From the NCBI GenBank assembly GCA_965279085.1, contig OZ257149.1:4340001-4404000 (forward strand): a stretch of 64,000 bases of DNA, in the 5' to 3' direction. A program made the position numbers and the translations under genes. This DNA is from UBA7672 sp965279085. Its GTDB lineage: Bacteria; Pseudomonadota; Alphaproteobacteria; Caulobacterales; Hyphomonadaceae. Of the stretch, positions 9,171 to 17,414 are shown piece by piece. The first letter of the stretch is position 1. Every line of letters starts with the position of its first letter. The notes below the pieces were generated by a model, which was given only the letters and a program-made list of their open reading frames with translations, had not been told where the DNA came from and did not search any database.

Positions 9171-9605
9171 TCACGCGAGGATGACAAGCATTCCTTTTCC
9201 CTCGTCGGCTGCTAGGTGAACCAAACCGACAAAGCGATCCAAATAGGGTCGAACGTATTGCTCTCCATGCTCATCCCATCCGCCCGGATAAATCTCGCTC
9301 TCGTTGAATCTCTGCGCGTCGAACCCGGATAATAGAGATTCCAGAGAGGCCGCGCGCAGACGCTTACTCAGTTGCGCGATAGAGACAGGCGAATGCGCCT
9401 CGCAGTGCTCGGACACGCCGGGCAATTGAACGCCGCCCTTTAGAAATCTGTCATCGGGATCGTCGGTCACAAGATAGCTGATCGCGTGCCAAGCCTTGTC
9501 GAGATCAACTCGGCGCTCTTCCGCGTCAAAGCTCGCCAGGTCTCCCCGCGATGCGGCGGAGAAAGCCTCGCCTGTGATCAGGTGCAATCCGCAAGAAACT
9601 CCCAT
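9171..9605 (-). CDS. DUF1877 (YfbM-like) protein
   Basis: A 144-residue soluble cytoplasmic protein. It has the marks of the DUF1877/YfbM family: an MGVSCGLHLI start, the line VDLDKAWHAISYLVTDD (family form: K-AWDALHFLLTG), a middle GG-V, and the tail IYPGGWDEHGEQYVRPYLDR followed by an LV-AA--GKGMLVIL end. The family is widespread and has no proven function. ATG 9605 has a weak ribosome site. The upstream interval 9606-9777 shows nothing I can name. Confidence 0.75.
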   Translation of the reverse strand: MGVSCGLHLITGEAFSAASRGDLASFDAEERRVDLDKAWHAISYLVTDDPDDRFLKGGVQLPGVSEHCEAHSPVSIAQLSKRLRAASLESLLSGFDAQRFNESEIYPGGWDEHGEQYVRPYLDRFVGLVHLAADEGKGMLVILA

Positions 9606-9777
9606 TCGCCTATTTCATTCGAATTGTCCGACCTCTGCAACATCTGCAACCGCCGAGAGCGTGTCGAATTGACGGGCAGGGTGTGATCGGCTGCATTCGA
9701 GCGCGCCGGCCGCTCGGAAGATTCGCGAGCGACGCACCTGAAGTGATATTTGGCGTTATGGACGATAGTGTTGGCCT

Positions 9778-10041
9778 ATGACCGATGACAGAAACCTCAC
9801 TGGCATTGAAAACACGTGGACGGACGAGCTCAACGCAGCTCTGCACCCGCTAGGCATCCTGATTTCTGGAGCAGATGCGTGGAGCATTTTCCCGGCGACA
9901 ATCGAAAATCTCACCTCGCTGACTGACGCCGATTTCGCCAGGATCGCGGCGACGGCCAACCAATTTTTGGAAACAGATCGTGTTCGGCCAGGCCATATCA
10001 AAGTGGCGGTTGAGGCAACGCGGCAACAATGGCGGGAATGA
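9778..10041 (+). CDS. Small hypothetical protein
   Basis: An 87-residue acidic, probably soluble and helical protein with no signal peptide and no recognised family. Trp residues at NTWTDEL, DAWSIF and QQWRE are notable. The ribosome site is weak (a GG about seven bases before ATG). Its TGA overlaps the start of a palindromic repeat, as for other genes here, which supports this as a real 3' end. Confidence 0.45.
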   Translation: MTDDRNLTGIENTWTDELNAALHPLGILISGADAWSIFPATIENLTSLTDADFARIAATANQFLETDRVRPGHIKVAVEATRQQWRE

Positions 10042-10096
10042 CCACTGTCGGCGAACTCCCGCCTGATCGCTCGGGTGGCCCGCAACGGCAGCTATT
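10039..10096. repeat. Intergenic palindromic repeat, copy 7
   Basis: This copy starts on the stop codon of the 87-residue gene. It shares GTCGGCGAACTCCCGCCTGA with copy 3 and GGTGGCCCGCAACGG with the right-arm region of other copies. Confidence 0.5.
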
Positions 10097-10230
10097 GAGC
10101 GACACCGTCATCGGTAACAGTGTGGCGGGCCGGTTGAAGCTGGCCCATTCCCGTGAGTCGCAGTTCGTTTAGGATCCACAGGCTGGCGCCACCTGCCTTG
10201 CGATGGCAGTCTCTGACGGCGGGGAGAGAA

Positions 10231-13041
10231 GTGGCCGAATTCAGTTTCACCTATCGGGCGTTCATTTCCTACGCCCACGCCGACCATGACTGGGGCGTGT
10301 GGCTGCATCGTGCTCTTGAGCGATATCGTGTGCCCAGGCGGCTTGCGGGCGCAGAGGGGTTACGCCGGCTGGGCCGGGTGTTCCGCGACGAGGAGGAACT
10401 GGCGGCGGCCGCGGAGCTCGGCCCGAAGATCGACGCGGCGATGAAATCGAGCGATGTGCTGATTGTGGTGTGCTCGCCGCGCTCGGCGAAGTCGCAGTGG
10501 GTCAACCAGGAGATCGAGGCGTTCAAGCAGCTCGGCCGCGAGCATCGCGTGTTCGCACTGATCGTGGACGGCGAGCCGCACGATCCGACGCGCGAGTGCT
10601 TTCCGCCTGCATTGAAGAAGACGGCGGCGGGCGGTCTCGCCGAGCCGCTGGCGGTCGACGTGCGCAAGTTCGGCCGCGAGGATGGCGCACTACGCCTGAT
10701 CGCGGGAATGCTGGATCTTGGATACGACGACTTGCGCCAGCGCGAAATGCGTCGGCGGCGTGCGGAGATGTTGCGGGCGCAGGCGTTGTTCGTCTCAGGC
10801 CTGGTGCTGGTCGCAGCAGCGCTGACGGGCGGGTATTTCGCAGCAGCGAATTATGTGAATGCGAGCGAGCGAACGTCACGGCTGTTCGCGCGCGAGGCCA
10901 ATGCGCTAGGCAGTGAAGGCGATCATGCCAAGGCTGTGCTAATGGCGCTCTATGGCGATCCTGCAGCGCAGGCGGGATGGGTCGAGAGCGCCTTGAGGGC
11001 GGAGGGATATGGCCCGTCGCGCAACGCGCTTGTGCGCGGCTTCGCGCACAACCTGCTGGATGCGACCTTCGGCGGACATGGGAGCGATGTCTCATCCGTT
11101 GCTTTCCATCCCGACGGCGAGCGGTTTCTCACCGGCTCGCAGGACGGCACGGCGAAGCTGTGGCGGATCGGAGAGGACAAGCCGCTGGCGACCTTCGCCG
11201 GGCATGGGAGCAGCGTCTCATCCGTCGCCTTCCATCCCGACGGCGAGCGATTCCTCACTGGCTCCTGGGACGGCTCGGCGAAGCTGTGGCGGATCGGAGA
11301 GGACAAGCCGCTGGCGACCTTCGCCGGACATGAGGAGCCCGTTTCATCCGTCGCATTCGAGCCCGATGGCGAGCGGTTCCTCACCGGCTCCTGGGATGGC
11401 ACGGCGAAGCTGTGGCGGATCGGGGAGGACAAGCCGCTGGCGACCTTCGCCGGACATGAGGGTTTTATAACGTCGGTCGCTTTCCATTCGGACGGCGAGC
11501 GGCTCCTCACCGGCTCCTACGACGGCACGGCGAAGCTGTGGAGGATTGGGGAGGAAACGCCGCTGGCGACACTGGGACATGGGAGCAGCGTCTCATCCGT
11601 CGCTTTCCATCCCGACGGCGAGCGGTTCCTCACCGGGGGCGCTGCGGACGTCGCGGACGCCTCGAACGTCGCGGACGGCACGGCGAAACTGTGGCGGATA
11701 GGGGAGGACAAGCCGATAGAGACCTTCGCCGAACATAAGGGCGAAGTCTTGACCGTCGCCTTCCATCCCGACGGCGAGCGGTTGCTCACCGGCTCCTGGG
11801 ACGGCTCGGCGAAGCTGTGGCAGATCGGAGATGACAAGCCGCTGGCGACATTCGTTGGGCACGAGGATTCTGTCCATTCCGTCGCCTTCCATCCCAACGG
11901 CGAGCGGTTCCTCACCGGCTCCTATGATGACACGGCGAAGCTGTGGCGGATCGGGGATGACAAACCGCTGGCGGCCTTCGCCGGGCATGAGAGGGCTATC
12001 CAATCAGTCGCCTTCCATCCCGACGGCGAGCGGTTCCTCACCGGCTCGCAGGATGGCACGGCGAAGCTGTGGCGGATCGGGGAGGACAAGCCGCTGGCGA
12101 CCTTCGCCGGACATGAGGGTCATGTCTCATCCGTCGCCTTTCATCCCGACGGCGAGCGATTCCTCACAGGCTCCTGGGACGGCACGGCGAAGCTGTGGCG
12201 GATAGGGGAGGACAAGCCGCTGGCGACCTTTGTGAGGCGCGAGGGCGAAGTCTCATCTGTCGCCTTCGATGCCGACGGCGAGCATTTCCTCACCGGCGCA
12301 GGGGACGGCACGGCAACGGTGTGGCGGATCGCGGAGGACAAGCCGCTGGCGACCTTCACAGGACGTGAGGGTTATATCTCATCTGTCGCCTTCCATCCCG
12401 ACGGCGAACGGTTCCTCACCGGAGGCCGGACTGCGAAGTTGTGGCGGATCGGGGAAAAGAAGCCGCTGGCGACCTTCGCCGGACATGAGGGTTTTATCTC
12501 GTCCGTCGCTTTCGATCCCGATGGCGAGCGGTTCCTCACCGGCTCCTGGGACCGCACGGCCAAGCTGTGGCGGATCGGGGAAACGAAGCCGCTGGCGACC
12601 TTCGCCGGACATACGCGCGAAGTCTTGACCATCGCCTTCCATCCCGACGGCGAACGATTCCTCACCGGCTCGCAGGACGGCACAGCCAAGTTTTGGCGGA
12701 TCGGAGAGGACAAGCCCCTGGCGACCTTCGCGGGGCATGAGGGTCAGGTCTTATCGGTCGCCTTCCATCCCGACGGCGAGCGGTTCCTCACGGGCTCCAA
12801 TGACGACACGGCGATGCTCTGGACCTTGCCGCCGATCATTGGCGCGACGGCCAACGAGCAGGTCGGAATCGCGTGTGAGAGGCTGAAGGAGATCGACGTC
12901 ATGGAGTTTTCGGACGCCGATTATGCGCGCTTCCCGCTCCTCGATCGAGATGCGCCGCATCCGTGCGCGAAGGCGTGGGGGGTCGATCCAAGGGTGAAGC
13001 AGGAGATGGAGGCCGCGAAGGCCGCCAAAGTGGAAAAGTAA
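10231..13041 (+). CDS. TIR-domain / transmembrane / 14x WD40 protein
   Basis: A 936-residue protein. I choose GTG 10231 because GGGGAGAG lies just upstream and the TIR domain starts at once (FTYRAFISYAHADHDW). Residues 5-160 are a TIR domain. The putative catalytic Glu is E94 in SQWVNQEIEAF, in the W-x-x-x-E position used by NAD-cleaving TIRs. Basic residues (REMRRRRAEMLR) precede one membrane helix at about 185-207, which places the TIR inside the cell. About 280 to 866 hold 14 WD40 units, mostly 42 residues, of the form H-VSSVAFHPDGERFLTGS-DGTAKLWRIG, i.e. two seven-blade propellers, predicted to be periplasmic. A conserved-looking tail follows. A role as receptor with NADase output is inference. 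The other TIR gene lies 135 bases downstream. Confidence 0.88.
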   Translation: MAEFSFTYRAFISYAHADHDWGVWLHRALERYRVPRRLAGAEGLRRLGRVFRDEEELAAAAELGPKIDAAMKSSDVLIVVCSPRSAKSQWVNQEIEAFKQLGREHRVFALIVDGEPHDPTRECFPPALKKTAAGGLAEPLAVDVRKFGREDGALRLIAGMLDLGYDDLRQREMRRRRAEMLRAQALFVSGLVLVAAALTGGYFAAANYVNASERTSRLFAREANALGSEGDHAKAVLMALYGDPAAQAGWVESALRAEGYGPSRNALVRGFAHNLLDATFGGHGSDVSSVAFHPDGERFLTGSQDGTAKLWRIGEDKPLATFAGHGSSVSSVAFHPDGERFLTGSWDGSAKLWRIGEDKPLATFAGHEEPVSSVAFEPDGERFLTGSWDGTAKLWRIGEDKPLATFAGHEGFITSVAFHSDGERLLTGSYDGTAKLWRIGEETPLATLGHGSSVSSVAFHPDGERFLTGGAADVADASNVADGTAKLWRIGEDKPIETFAEHKGEVLTVAFHPDGERLLTGSWDGSAKLWQIGDDKPLATFVGHEDSVHSVAFHPNGERFLTGSYDDTAKLWRIGDDKPLAAFAGHERAIQSVAFHPDGERFLTGSQDGTAKLWRIGEDKPLATFAGHEGHVSSVAFHPDGERFLTGSWDGTAKLWRIGEDKPLATFVRREGEVSSVAFDADGEHFLTGAGDGTATVWRIAEDKPLATFTGREGYISSVAFHPDGERFLTGGRTAKLWRIGEKKPLATFAGHEGFISSVAFDPDGERFLTGSWDRTAKLWRIGETKPLATFAGHTREVLTIAFHPDGERFLTGSQDGTAKFWRIGEDKPLATFAGHEGQVLSVAFHPDGERFLTGSNDDTAMLWTLPPIIGATANEQVGIACERLKEIDVMEFSDADYARFPLLDRDAPHPCAKAWGVDPRVKQEMEAAKAAKVEK
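11077..12831 (+). repeat. Tandem 126-bp repeats encoding 14 WD40 units
   Basis: Fourteen tandem DNA units of about 126 bases lie inside the TIR-WD40 gene. They are near identical at the base level, including synonymous positions (for instance TTCCATCCCGACGGCGAGCG recurs many times). Unit 5 is longer because of a small duplication of a GCGGAC-like word, and unit 11 is shorter. All changes keep the frame. Confidence 0.9.
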
Positions 13042-13088
13042 GAGTGGCCGACATCGGTTTCACTTGCCCGGCCAATCTCTGCGAAAGA

Positions 13089-13160
13089 CCATCGTCGGCG
13101 AGAACCAGTCTCCGCCAGGGGCTAGTCGCGAACGGCGTAGGTGGCCCAATGCGGACGGCC
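13089..13160. repeat. Intergenic palindromic repeat, copy 8
   Basis: Located between the two TIR genes, with the words CATCGTCGGCGAGAACC and GGTGGCCCAATGCGGACGG. Any start codon for the second TIR gene upstream of 13160 would lie inside this repeat, so those starts are unlikely. Confidence 0.6.
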
Positions 13161-13176
13161 AGACTATCGTGTAAAG

Positions 13177-13995
13177 ATGACTACAGTCACGCGGCTGCGG
13201 CTTGAGTTTGTACCACTAGCCGAGTCTCAGGAGGCTGCATTGCACAACAGGCCCGACGAACCAGCATGGGTCTTCGTCAGTCACGCCAGCGCCGATCTCC
13301 CCAAGGTCCGGGAGGTTCGGAATTTCATGGAGGAGAGAGGCGCCGCGCCGATCCTCTTTCATCTCAAATCGCTCACGGACCCTGAAAGATTCTGGCCTTT
13401 GATCGTACAGGAAATCGAAGCGCGCAATTTCTTCCTGCTGTGTGACAGCGAAGCCGCTCGCGCATCGGCATGGGTGCAGCGGGAAAGACAGGCCGTCGCT
13501 GCGATCTCTCGTGAGCGTGCGATCCGCATCGGACGCGTCTCGCTCGACGAGAAGGAAATTGACTACAAAGGTCTTGAGCGTTTCTTGCTGCATCTTCAAG
13601 TCTTCATCGCATACCCCGCAAGTGGGGGCTATGAAGTGGCCGCAAGAGTACTCAAGTCGTTCGGCTACAATGTAAGTGGCGCCGTCGGCTTCTCGGAGGA
13701 AGGTTTGAGTCGTATTGGCGATGGCAGCCAAATGAGCGACGACATGATCGACACGATGTACCATTTTGCTGCCCGCGGCTGGCTGCTGGTTGTTATGAAC
13801 AAGGCAATGGCTACGAGTGCCCGGCTCTTGGAGGCGTTGCCGACGGGCCTGGCCGGGGGTCGTGTCATGTTAGTTCTGACCGACCCAGGCGAACTTCCAA
13901 GCATACCGCCGAACCAAGTTGTCGGCGGAACGGGTTCGCTTGAAGCGGCTATGATCAAGGCCGCTCAACGGATGCTGATGAGCGGCACTGATTAG
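13177..13995 (+). CDS. TIR-domain protein with two TIR-like halves
   Basis: A 272-residue soluble protein. Residues about 29-140 are a TIR domain: WVFVSHASADLPKVREVRNF, then a helix with FWPLIVQEIEARN, then LLCDSEAARASAWVQRE. E103 is in the same W-x-x-x-E position as in the neighbouring TIR protein, so NADase activity is possible. Residues about 150-270 look like a second, degenerate copy of the same fold (VFIAYPASGGYEVAARVLKS, then GWLLVVMNKAMATSARLLEA, then GRVMLVLTDPGELPSIPPN) without the acidic residue. ATG 13177 is the first start beyond the palindromic repeat; the ribosome site is weak. It follows the TIR-WD40 gene in the same direction. Confidence 0.75.
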   Translation: MTTVTRLRLEFVPLAESQEAALHNRPDEPAWVFVSHASADLPKVREVRNFMEERGAAPILFHLKSLTDPERFWPLIVQEIEARNFFLLCDSEAARASAWVQRERQAVAAISRERAIRIGRVSLDEKEIDYKGLERFLLHLQVFIAYPASGGYEVAARVLKSFGYNVSGAVGFSEEGLSRIGDGSQMSDDMIDTMYHFAARGWLLVVMNKAMATSARLLEALPTGLAGGRVMLVLTDPGELPSIPPNQVVGGTGSLEAAMIKAAQRMLMSGTD

Positions 13996-14003
13996 GTCGG
14001 TTT

Positions 14004-14071
14004 ATGGCTGCTTTCGGCGACGTCCCGCCGGTTCGAGCCGGTGGCTCGGAATGGCCGGTCTGAAGCGACCT
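14004..14071. repeat. Intergenic palindromic repeat, copy 9
   Basis: Just past the stop of the second TIR gene. It has TGCTTTCGGCGACG on the left, GGAATGGCCGGTC on the right, and an internal palindrome CCGGTTCGAGCCGG. Confidence 0.5.
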
Positions 14072-14256
14072 TGCCGGTCGCAAGCAGGCCCCCGAGCGAC
14101 AACTGTCGCGGGTTGACGTGGCGATCAGGCCAGATGTCCAACACCCGCGTTGATGGCCGCCAGTCCGTTGAACGATTGGTCATTGCTCCACCGCTCGACA
14201 AATGTGTTCTTGGTCGCTCATTCTGGGATTCGATTTCGAACCTTGGAGATTTCAGC

Positions 14257-15033
14257 GTGGTCTTCGCTCAACTCAGGTTCGCTCTCTTTGTCGTCATCGT
14301 GCTCGCGCTGCCGGCAGGCCTGATGGCGGCGGCCGATCCGCAACTGGTCGATCTCGGCAAGCTGACGATGATCTTAAGCCCTGCTGTTGCAGGCTTGGCT
14401 CTTTCTCCCCGACGATGGGATCGCGGGTCCGGCCCACGTTGGACATGGATACTGGGTGCGGCCGCCGTAACTCTTCTTGTTGCCCTCGGCTCTCTTGCAG
14501 TCGCCATCGCCGTGGGCGCGGCCAGCTTCCAATCGCAGGGCACAGCGTTGGAGGCCATCATCGGCCCCATGGGCGGCTCTGCTCTCACCAGCGTGCTCGA
14601 AGAATTGGGCTGGGCTGGGGGTGGTCTCACCTTGGCAATTGCGGCATGCGGACGGCGTTGGGGCGTGCTGATCCTTGGCTTGGTCTGGGCCGCTTGGCAC
14701 CTGGTTCCGGTCGTGCTCCATGTCGGCCTGTTTCCGTATTTGGAGGCTGCGCCTCCGCTCATGATCGCGGCGTTCATCGCATCGTGTCTGATCTATCGGG
14801 AACTGCTAACCGTGCTCCGGGAGAGATCTGGCACGTGGCTTGGCGCGGCGGTGGGACATGCAGTGCCAAATATCTTGCTGGCCGGGCTGATAGCGGCCGG
14901 CGTTGGACTCTCTGATCGTCCGGACGACTGGCCGTTCTTTCCTGCGCCGGGCGGACTGGTGTTTCCGCTATTTGCTCTTGGCGCAGTGTTGGCGCTGCGT
15001 TGGACAAAGGGCGGACAGGCACAGAGCGCGTAG
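14257..15033 (+). CDS. CPBP-family intramembrane protease-like protein
   Basis: A 258-residue integral membrane protein of the CPBP/Rce1 (ABI) family. GTG 14257 has TTGGAGAT upstream and starts at the first membrane helix; the frame is open further 5' but that part is polar and unlike protein. Motif 1 is EELGWAGG (EE pair), motif 2 is WAAWHLVP with the His, and motif 3 is HAVPN with His and Asn, in the usual order. About seven hydrophobic segments are visible. Bacterial CPBP proteins include bacteriocin-immunity and processing proteases; which applies here is unknown. It follows the TIR gene in the same direction after 261 bases with a repeat between, so a separate transcript is likely. Confidence 0.8.
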   Translation: MVFAQLRFALFVVIVLALPAGLMAAADPQLVDLGKLTMILSPAVAGLALSPRRWDRGSGPRWTWILGAAAVTLLVALGSLAVAIAVGAASFQSQGTALEAIIGPMGGSALTSVLEELGWAGGGLTLAIAACGRRWGVLILGLVWAAWHLVPVVLHVGLFPYLEAAPPLMIAAFIASCLIYRELLTVLRERSGTWLGAAVGHAVPNILLAGLIAAGVGLSDRPDDWPFFPAPGGLVFPLFALGAVLALRWTKGGQAQSA

Positions 15034-15092
15034 CCTCACAACCGCAGACGCCACCTCAGATCGCCAATCAAACCGGAAAAGCTCCAAAGATT

Positions 15093-15173
15093 ACGGACGT
15101 CGCATTTCGGCGAGATTCTGCCGGCTGCGGCGGGCAGGGCGAGCGGCGGCGGTTGGCCCTTTACGGCCATTCC
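15093..15173. repeat. Intergenic palindromic repeat, copy 10, in a gene-free gap
   Basis: The gap 15034-15365 has no supported gene. It contains GATTACGGACGTCGCATTTC followed by GGCGAG and, further on, GGTTGGCCC. The same lead-in occurs at 16246-16265, so this copy and the next are a subfamily with an extended left flank. Confidence 0.5.
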
Positions 15174-15365
15174 GTCAGCAGCAGAGCCGGACCGCATGAC
15201 GGATCACATCGGCGAGAAAGCGGTGAAGCTTGGAGGAAGGTCGCGCCATTGGGGTCTCCTGCCGCCAAAAACCGGCCGATCCAGAGACCATAGCGCATTA
15301 GACTAACAGCACCCGGCCCAGGCCGGAGGGATACAATTAGACCGACGGCGCCTTGGTTTCACCAA

Positions 15366-16139
15366 TCAGGGGCGAGCCGCAGGAGTTGCCAGCGCCGAAG
15401 CGAGAAACGCAAAGGCGTGATCACTTCCGTTAAAAGTAATCCGCAGATCGACACGGCCGCCCGTGGGTGGAAGCTTGACGGCAAATATTCCTCCGCTCAT
15501 TTCTCCCGGCGCAACGCGCAACGGGCGCAATGCTCTCTGTGAAATCCACGCCCGTGTCGCCTGTAGCTGTGCTGCCGCTGTCGCGACGGTGTCGGCATCC
15601 AGCTGCCTGTCAATCCGGTCTTGCCGATAGTTGCTTCCGTTGTCGTCACTGAAGATCTGGCAGCCGCCCTGTCCGGCTGGGCAGCCTCCGTAGTTGTTGA
15701 AGCGGTAGTTGCGGTTCGTCTCTTGAGAGGCAGCATCGATGTCCTGACGGTCCATGCGGATCGTAGCGTTGATGAAACCGCGAATGCGGCCTTCCATTTC
15801 TGCGGAAAGTTCATTCGCCGCTAGAACAGGCAGCGCCATTCCGTTCACCGAAGCCTTGATGTCGCCGGGCGAAAATTCGAGCGCAGCGCCGCTCTTGTTT
15901 TGAACCCCCACAACAAAGCTCGCACCAAAACCTGCGAGCTGATCGTCTGCGCGTATGAAAACGATGCCGCCCGGTTGGCGCGATTCTAGAGTCGTGCGGC
16001 TGTCCAGTCCGGGCACGTCCTGACCATTGGTCCAAACCGGCACGAGCGCGTATCGCGTTGTCGATTGGGCTGTCTCACAGCCTGAAACACAAGTCGCCAT
16101 CAATGCGAAGCCAGCGGCGACCAGTATGTTACGCGGCAC
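15366..16139 (-). CDS. Putative lipoprotein
   Basis: A 257-residue hypothetical protein. The signal peptide ends in CVSGCETA with a VSGC lipobox at about residue 21, so it is a likely lipoprotein. The mature part begins with a beta-rich domain (GGIVFIRADDQL, FVVGVQNKSGAALEFSPGDI resembling an immunoglobulin-like surface strand pair). A Gly/Asn/Cys-rich segment follows (NYGGCPAGQGGCQIF), then a helix and a terminal beta domain (VDLRITFNGSDHAFAF). No family is named. It may be a cell-envelope component. It is monocistronic, flanked by the two extended repeats. Confidence 0.6.
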   Translation of the reverse strand: MPRNILVAAGFALMATCVSGCETAQSTTRYALVPVWTNGQDVPGLDSRTTLESRQPGGIVFIRADDQLAGFGASFVVGVQNKSGAALEFSPGDIKASVNGMALPVLAANELSAEMEGRIRGFINATIRMDRQDIDAASQETNRNYRFNNYGGCPAGQGGCQIFSDDNGSNYRQDRIDRQLDADTVATAAAQLQATRAWISQRALRPLRVAPGEMSGGIFAVKLPPTGGRVDLRITFNGSDHAFAFLASALATPAARP

Positions 16140-16249
16140 GTTCGTTCCTCCTCAAAAAATATCGGCCATGACGCCCCCGGCCTGATGGCCTCATCCTGAC
16201 TAGCAGACCCGATCTCGGATCGCTAATCCGGCCTGAAAACTCGGAAGAT

Positions 16250-16320
16250 TACGGATGTCGCATTCTGGGCGAATTGCAGACGGCCGGGCGTGCTGCTTCC
16301 AGCGACCGGAACGCGGCGCA
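16250..16320. repeat. Intergenic palindromic repeat, copy 11, in a gene-free gap
   Basis: The gap 16140-16488 has no supported gene. It contains GATTACGGATGTCGCATTCT followed by GGGCGAATTG, close to copy 10. Further right at 16458-16476 is a GGGTAAC...GGGTAGC motif described in the findings. Confidence 0.45.
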
Positions 16321-16488
16321 TTCGAGCCACTGGCCACGTCGCCAAGTTACGAATTGCCACTGCGGATACCTCGGGATGGGCAATCTAGGAGCCCTCTTTG
16401 CCAGCTCTCAATGATTTCAAAGCGTTCGCAGCCGTTCGTCCGTGTTCGGAGAATTCTGGGTAACGGATTGGGTAGCGTTTCGTGCAAG

Positions 16489-16848
16489 TTACGGCGTTCG
16501 GTCTGCCTCCATTGAAGCCGTCGCATAAGCGCACATGATCCGGCACTCGGCGCTCGATAACAACTCGTGGAACCCTTTGAACCAGTCCGCCGACTGCCCG
16601 ATCTGGTCGACCAGATCCATGAGCGCCTCGTCGCCGAGTTGATTTGCGACCCCGATCAACTCGTCCTTCGACTTATGCAGCGTCAACCATGCAAGACGCA
16701 GCGTGACGAGGTGAGGGTTAGCCAGGCTGGCCCACTCGGCGTTTGAGGGTGGCGTCCATTCGCCGGCGTGTCTTTGCCAGGGTTCAAACTCCAGCGCCGC
16801 CATGGCGTCAATCGAGGCAGGCTCTGATGCGGGCGATGTATCCGTCAT
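16489..16848 (-). CDS. Hypothetical protein coupled to a truncated upstream gene
   Basis: A 119-residue soluble, helical protein of no recognised family (for example EPWQRHAGEWTPP near the N terminus and SADWFKGFHELLSSAECRI near the C terminus). The ATG at 16848 overlaps the TGA of the upstream gene in an ATGA junction, so the two were translationally coupled. The upstream partner has lost its 5' end to an IS element, so this gene may no longer be expressed. The pairing resembles accessory two-gene units of alphaproteobacterial islands, but this is only an impression. Confidence 0.5.
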   Translation of the reverse strand: MTDTSPASEPASIDAMAALEFEPWQRHAGEWTPPSNAEWASLANPHLVTLRLAWLTLHKSKDELIGVANQLGDEALMDLVDQIGQSADWFKGFHELLSSAECRIMCAYATASMEADRTP

Positions 16849-17381
16849 GACGGCGCCCCCGATCCCTTGCGCAGTTCCTGCAGCCTGATCAGCATTGCCA
16901 GGGCCTTCTCGAACTGACGGTCCAGGCGCCCCTCCATGTCCCACAGCTGCCGCAGGCGGGCCGGGTCGAAGCTCTCCGCAATGGCCTGCGCGCGTATTGC
17001 CGGGCGGGTTGCGTTCGTCGCAAGCCAGTCGCGCCGCCAGGGCAGGGCGTCCGTCGTCAGGAACCGTTTCAGGGAAGGGCTATCGGGTTGGTACTTCGGT
17101 TTGTCATTTTCGGTTTCCTCAAGTTCAGAAGCCCACCAGTCGCGCATATCCTCGTCGAGGCGTGCAACCACCGCTTCGTAAGGTTTCTCCTGGTCGATCA
17201 GCTCCACCGCCGCTTCGACATCGCTGACACCTTCACGGATCGCCGCCACAGTCTCGGCATCGTCATGGTCAGATCCCCTCAGGATCTCGCTAAGCGAGAC
17301 CTGGTCGCGTGTCTTGTGATTGGTAACGCCAGCGCGGATTGTCCGTCGTCGGATAACTTGAGACAGCGAGGGCGGTTTCCT
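16845..17381 (-). pseudogene. Gene truncated at its 5' end by the IS element
   Basis: The reading frame that ends at 16845 has a possible GTG at 17249, but I read it open and protein-like for 44 more codons up to the IS junction at 17381 (…SLSQVIRRRTIRAGVTNH, then DQVSLSEILRGSDHDDAE). So the 134-residue form is an artefact and the real N terminus is gone. The C-terminal part (LRQLWDMEGRLDRQFEKA then LAMLIRLQELR) resembles the tail of a common alphaproteobacterial accessory protein family whose N terminus carries an ALKHGL-like motif; that part is not present, so this is weak. It is coupled to the next gene by an ATGA overlap. Confidence 0.55.
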
Positions 17382-17414
17382 AACGGAGGATTCTGCTCAT
17401 CTGGTGTTGGTTTT

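Noticed and set aside
11077..12831. Regular tandem repeats considered as a CRISPR array
   Set aside because: The repeats are in frame, encode WD40 units, have 126-base periods and no unique spacers.
14028..14045. T-arm-like sequence CCGGTTCGAGCCGG near the TIR gene, as a possible attachment site copy of the tRNA
   Set aside because: The match is short, and the same place in the other repeat copies is variable; it is part of the palindromic repeat.
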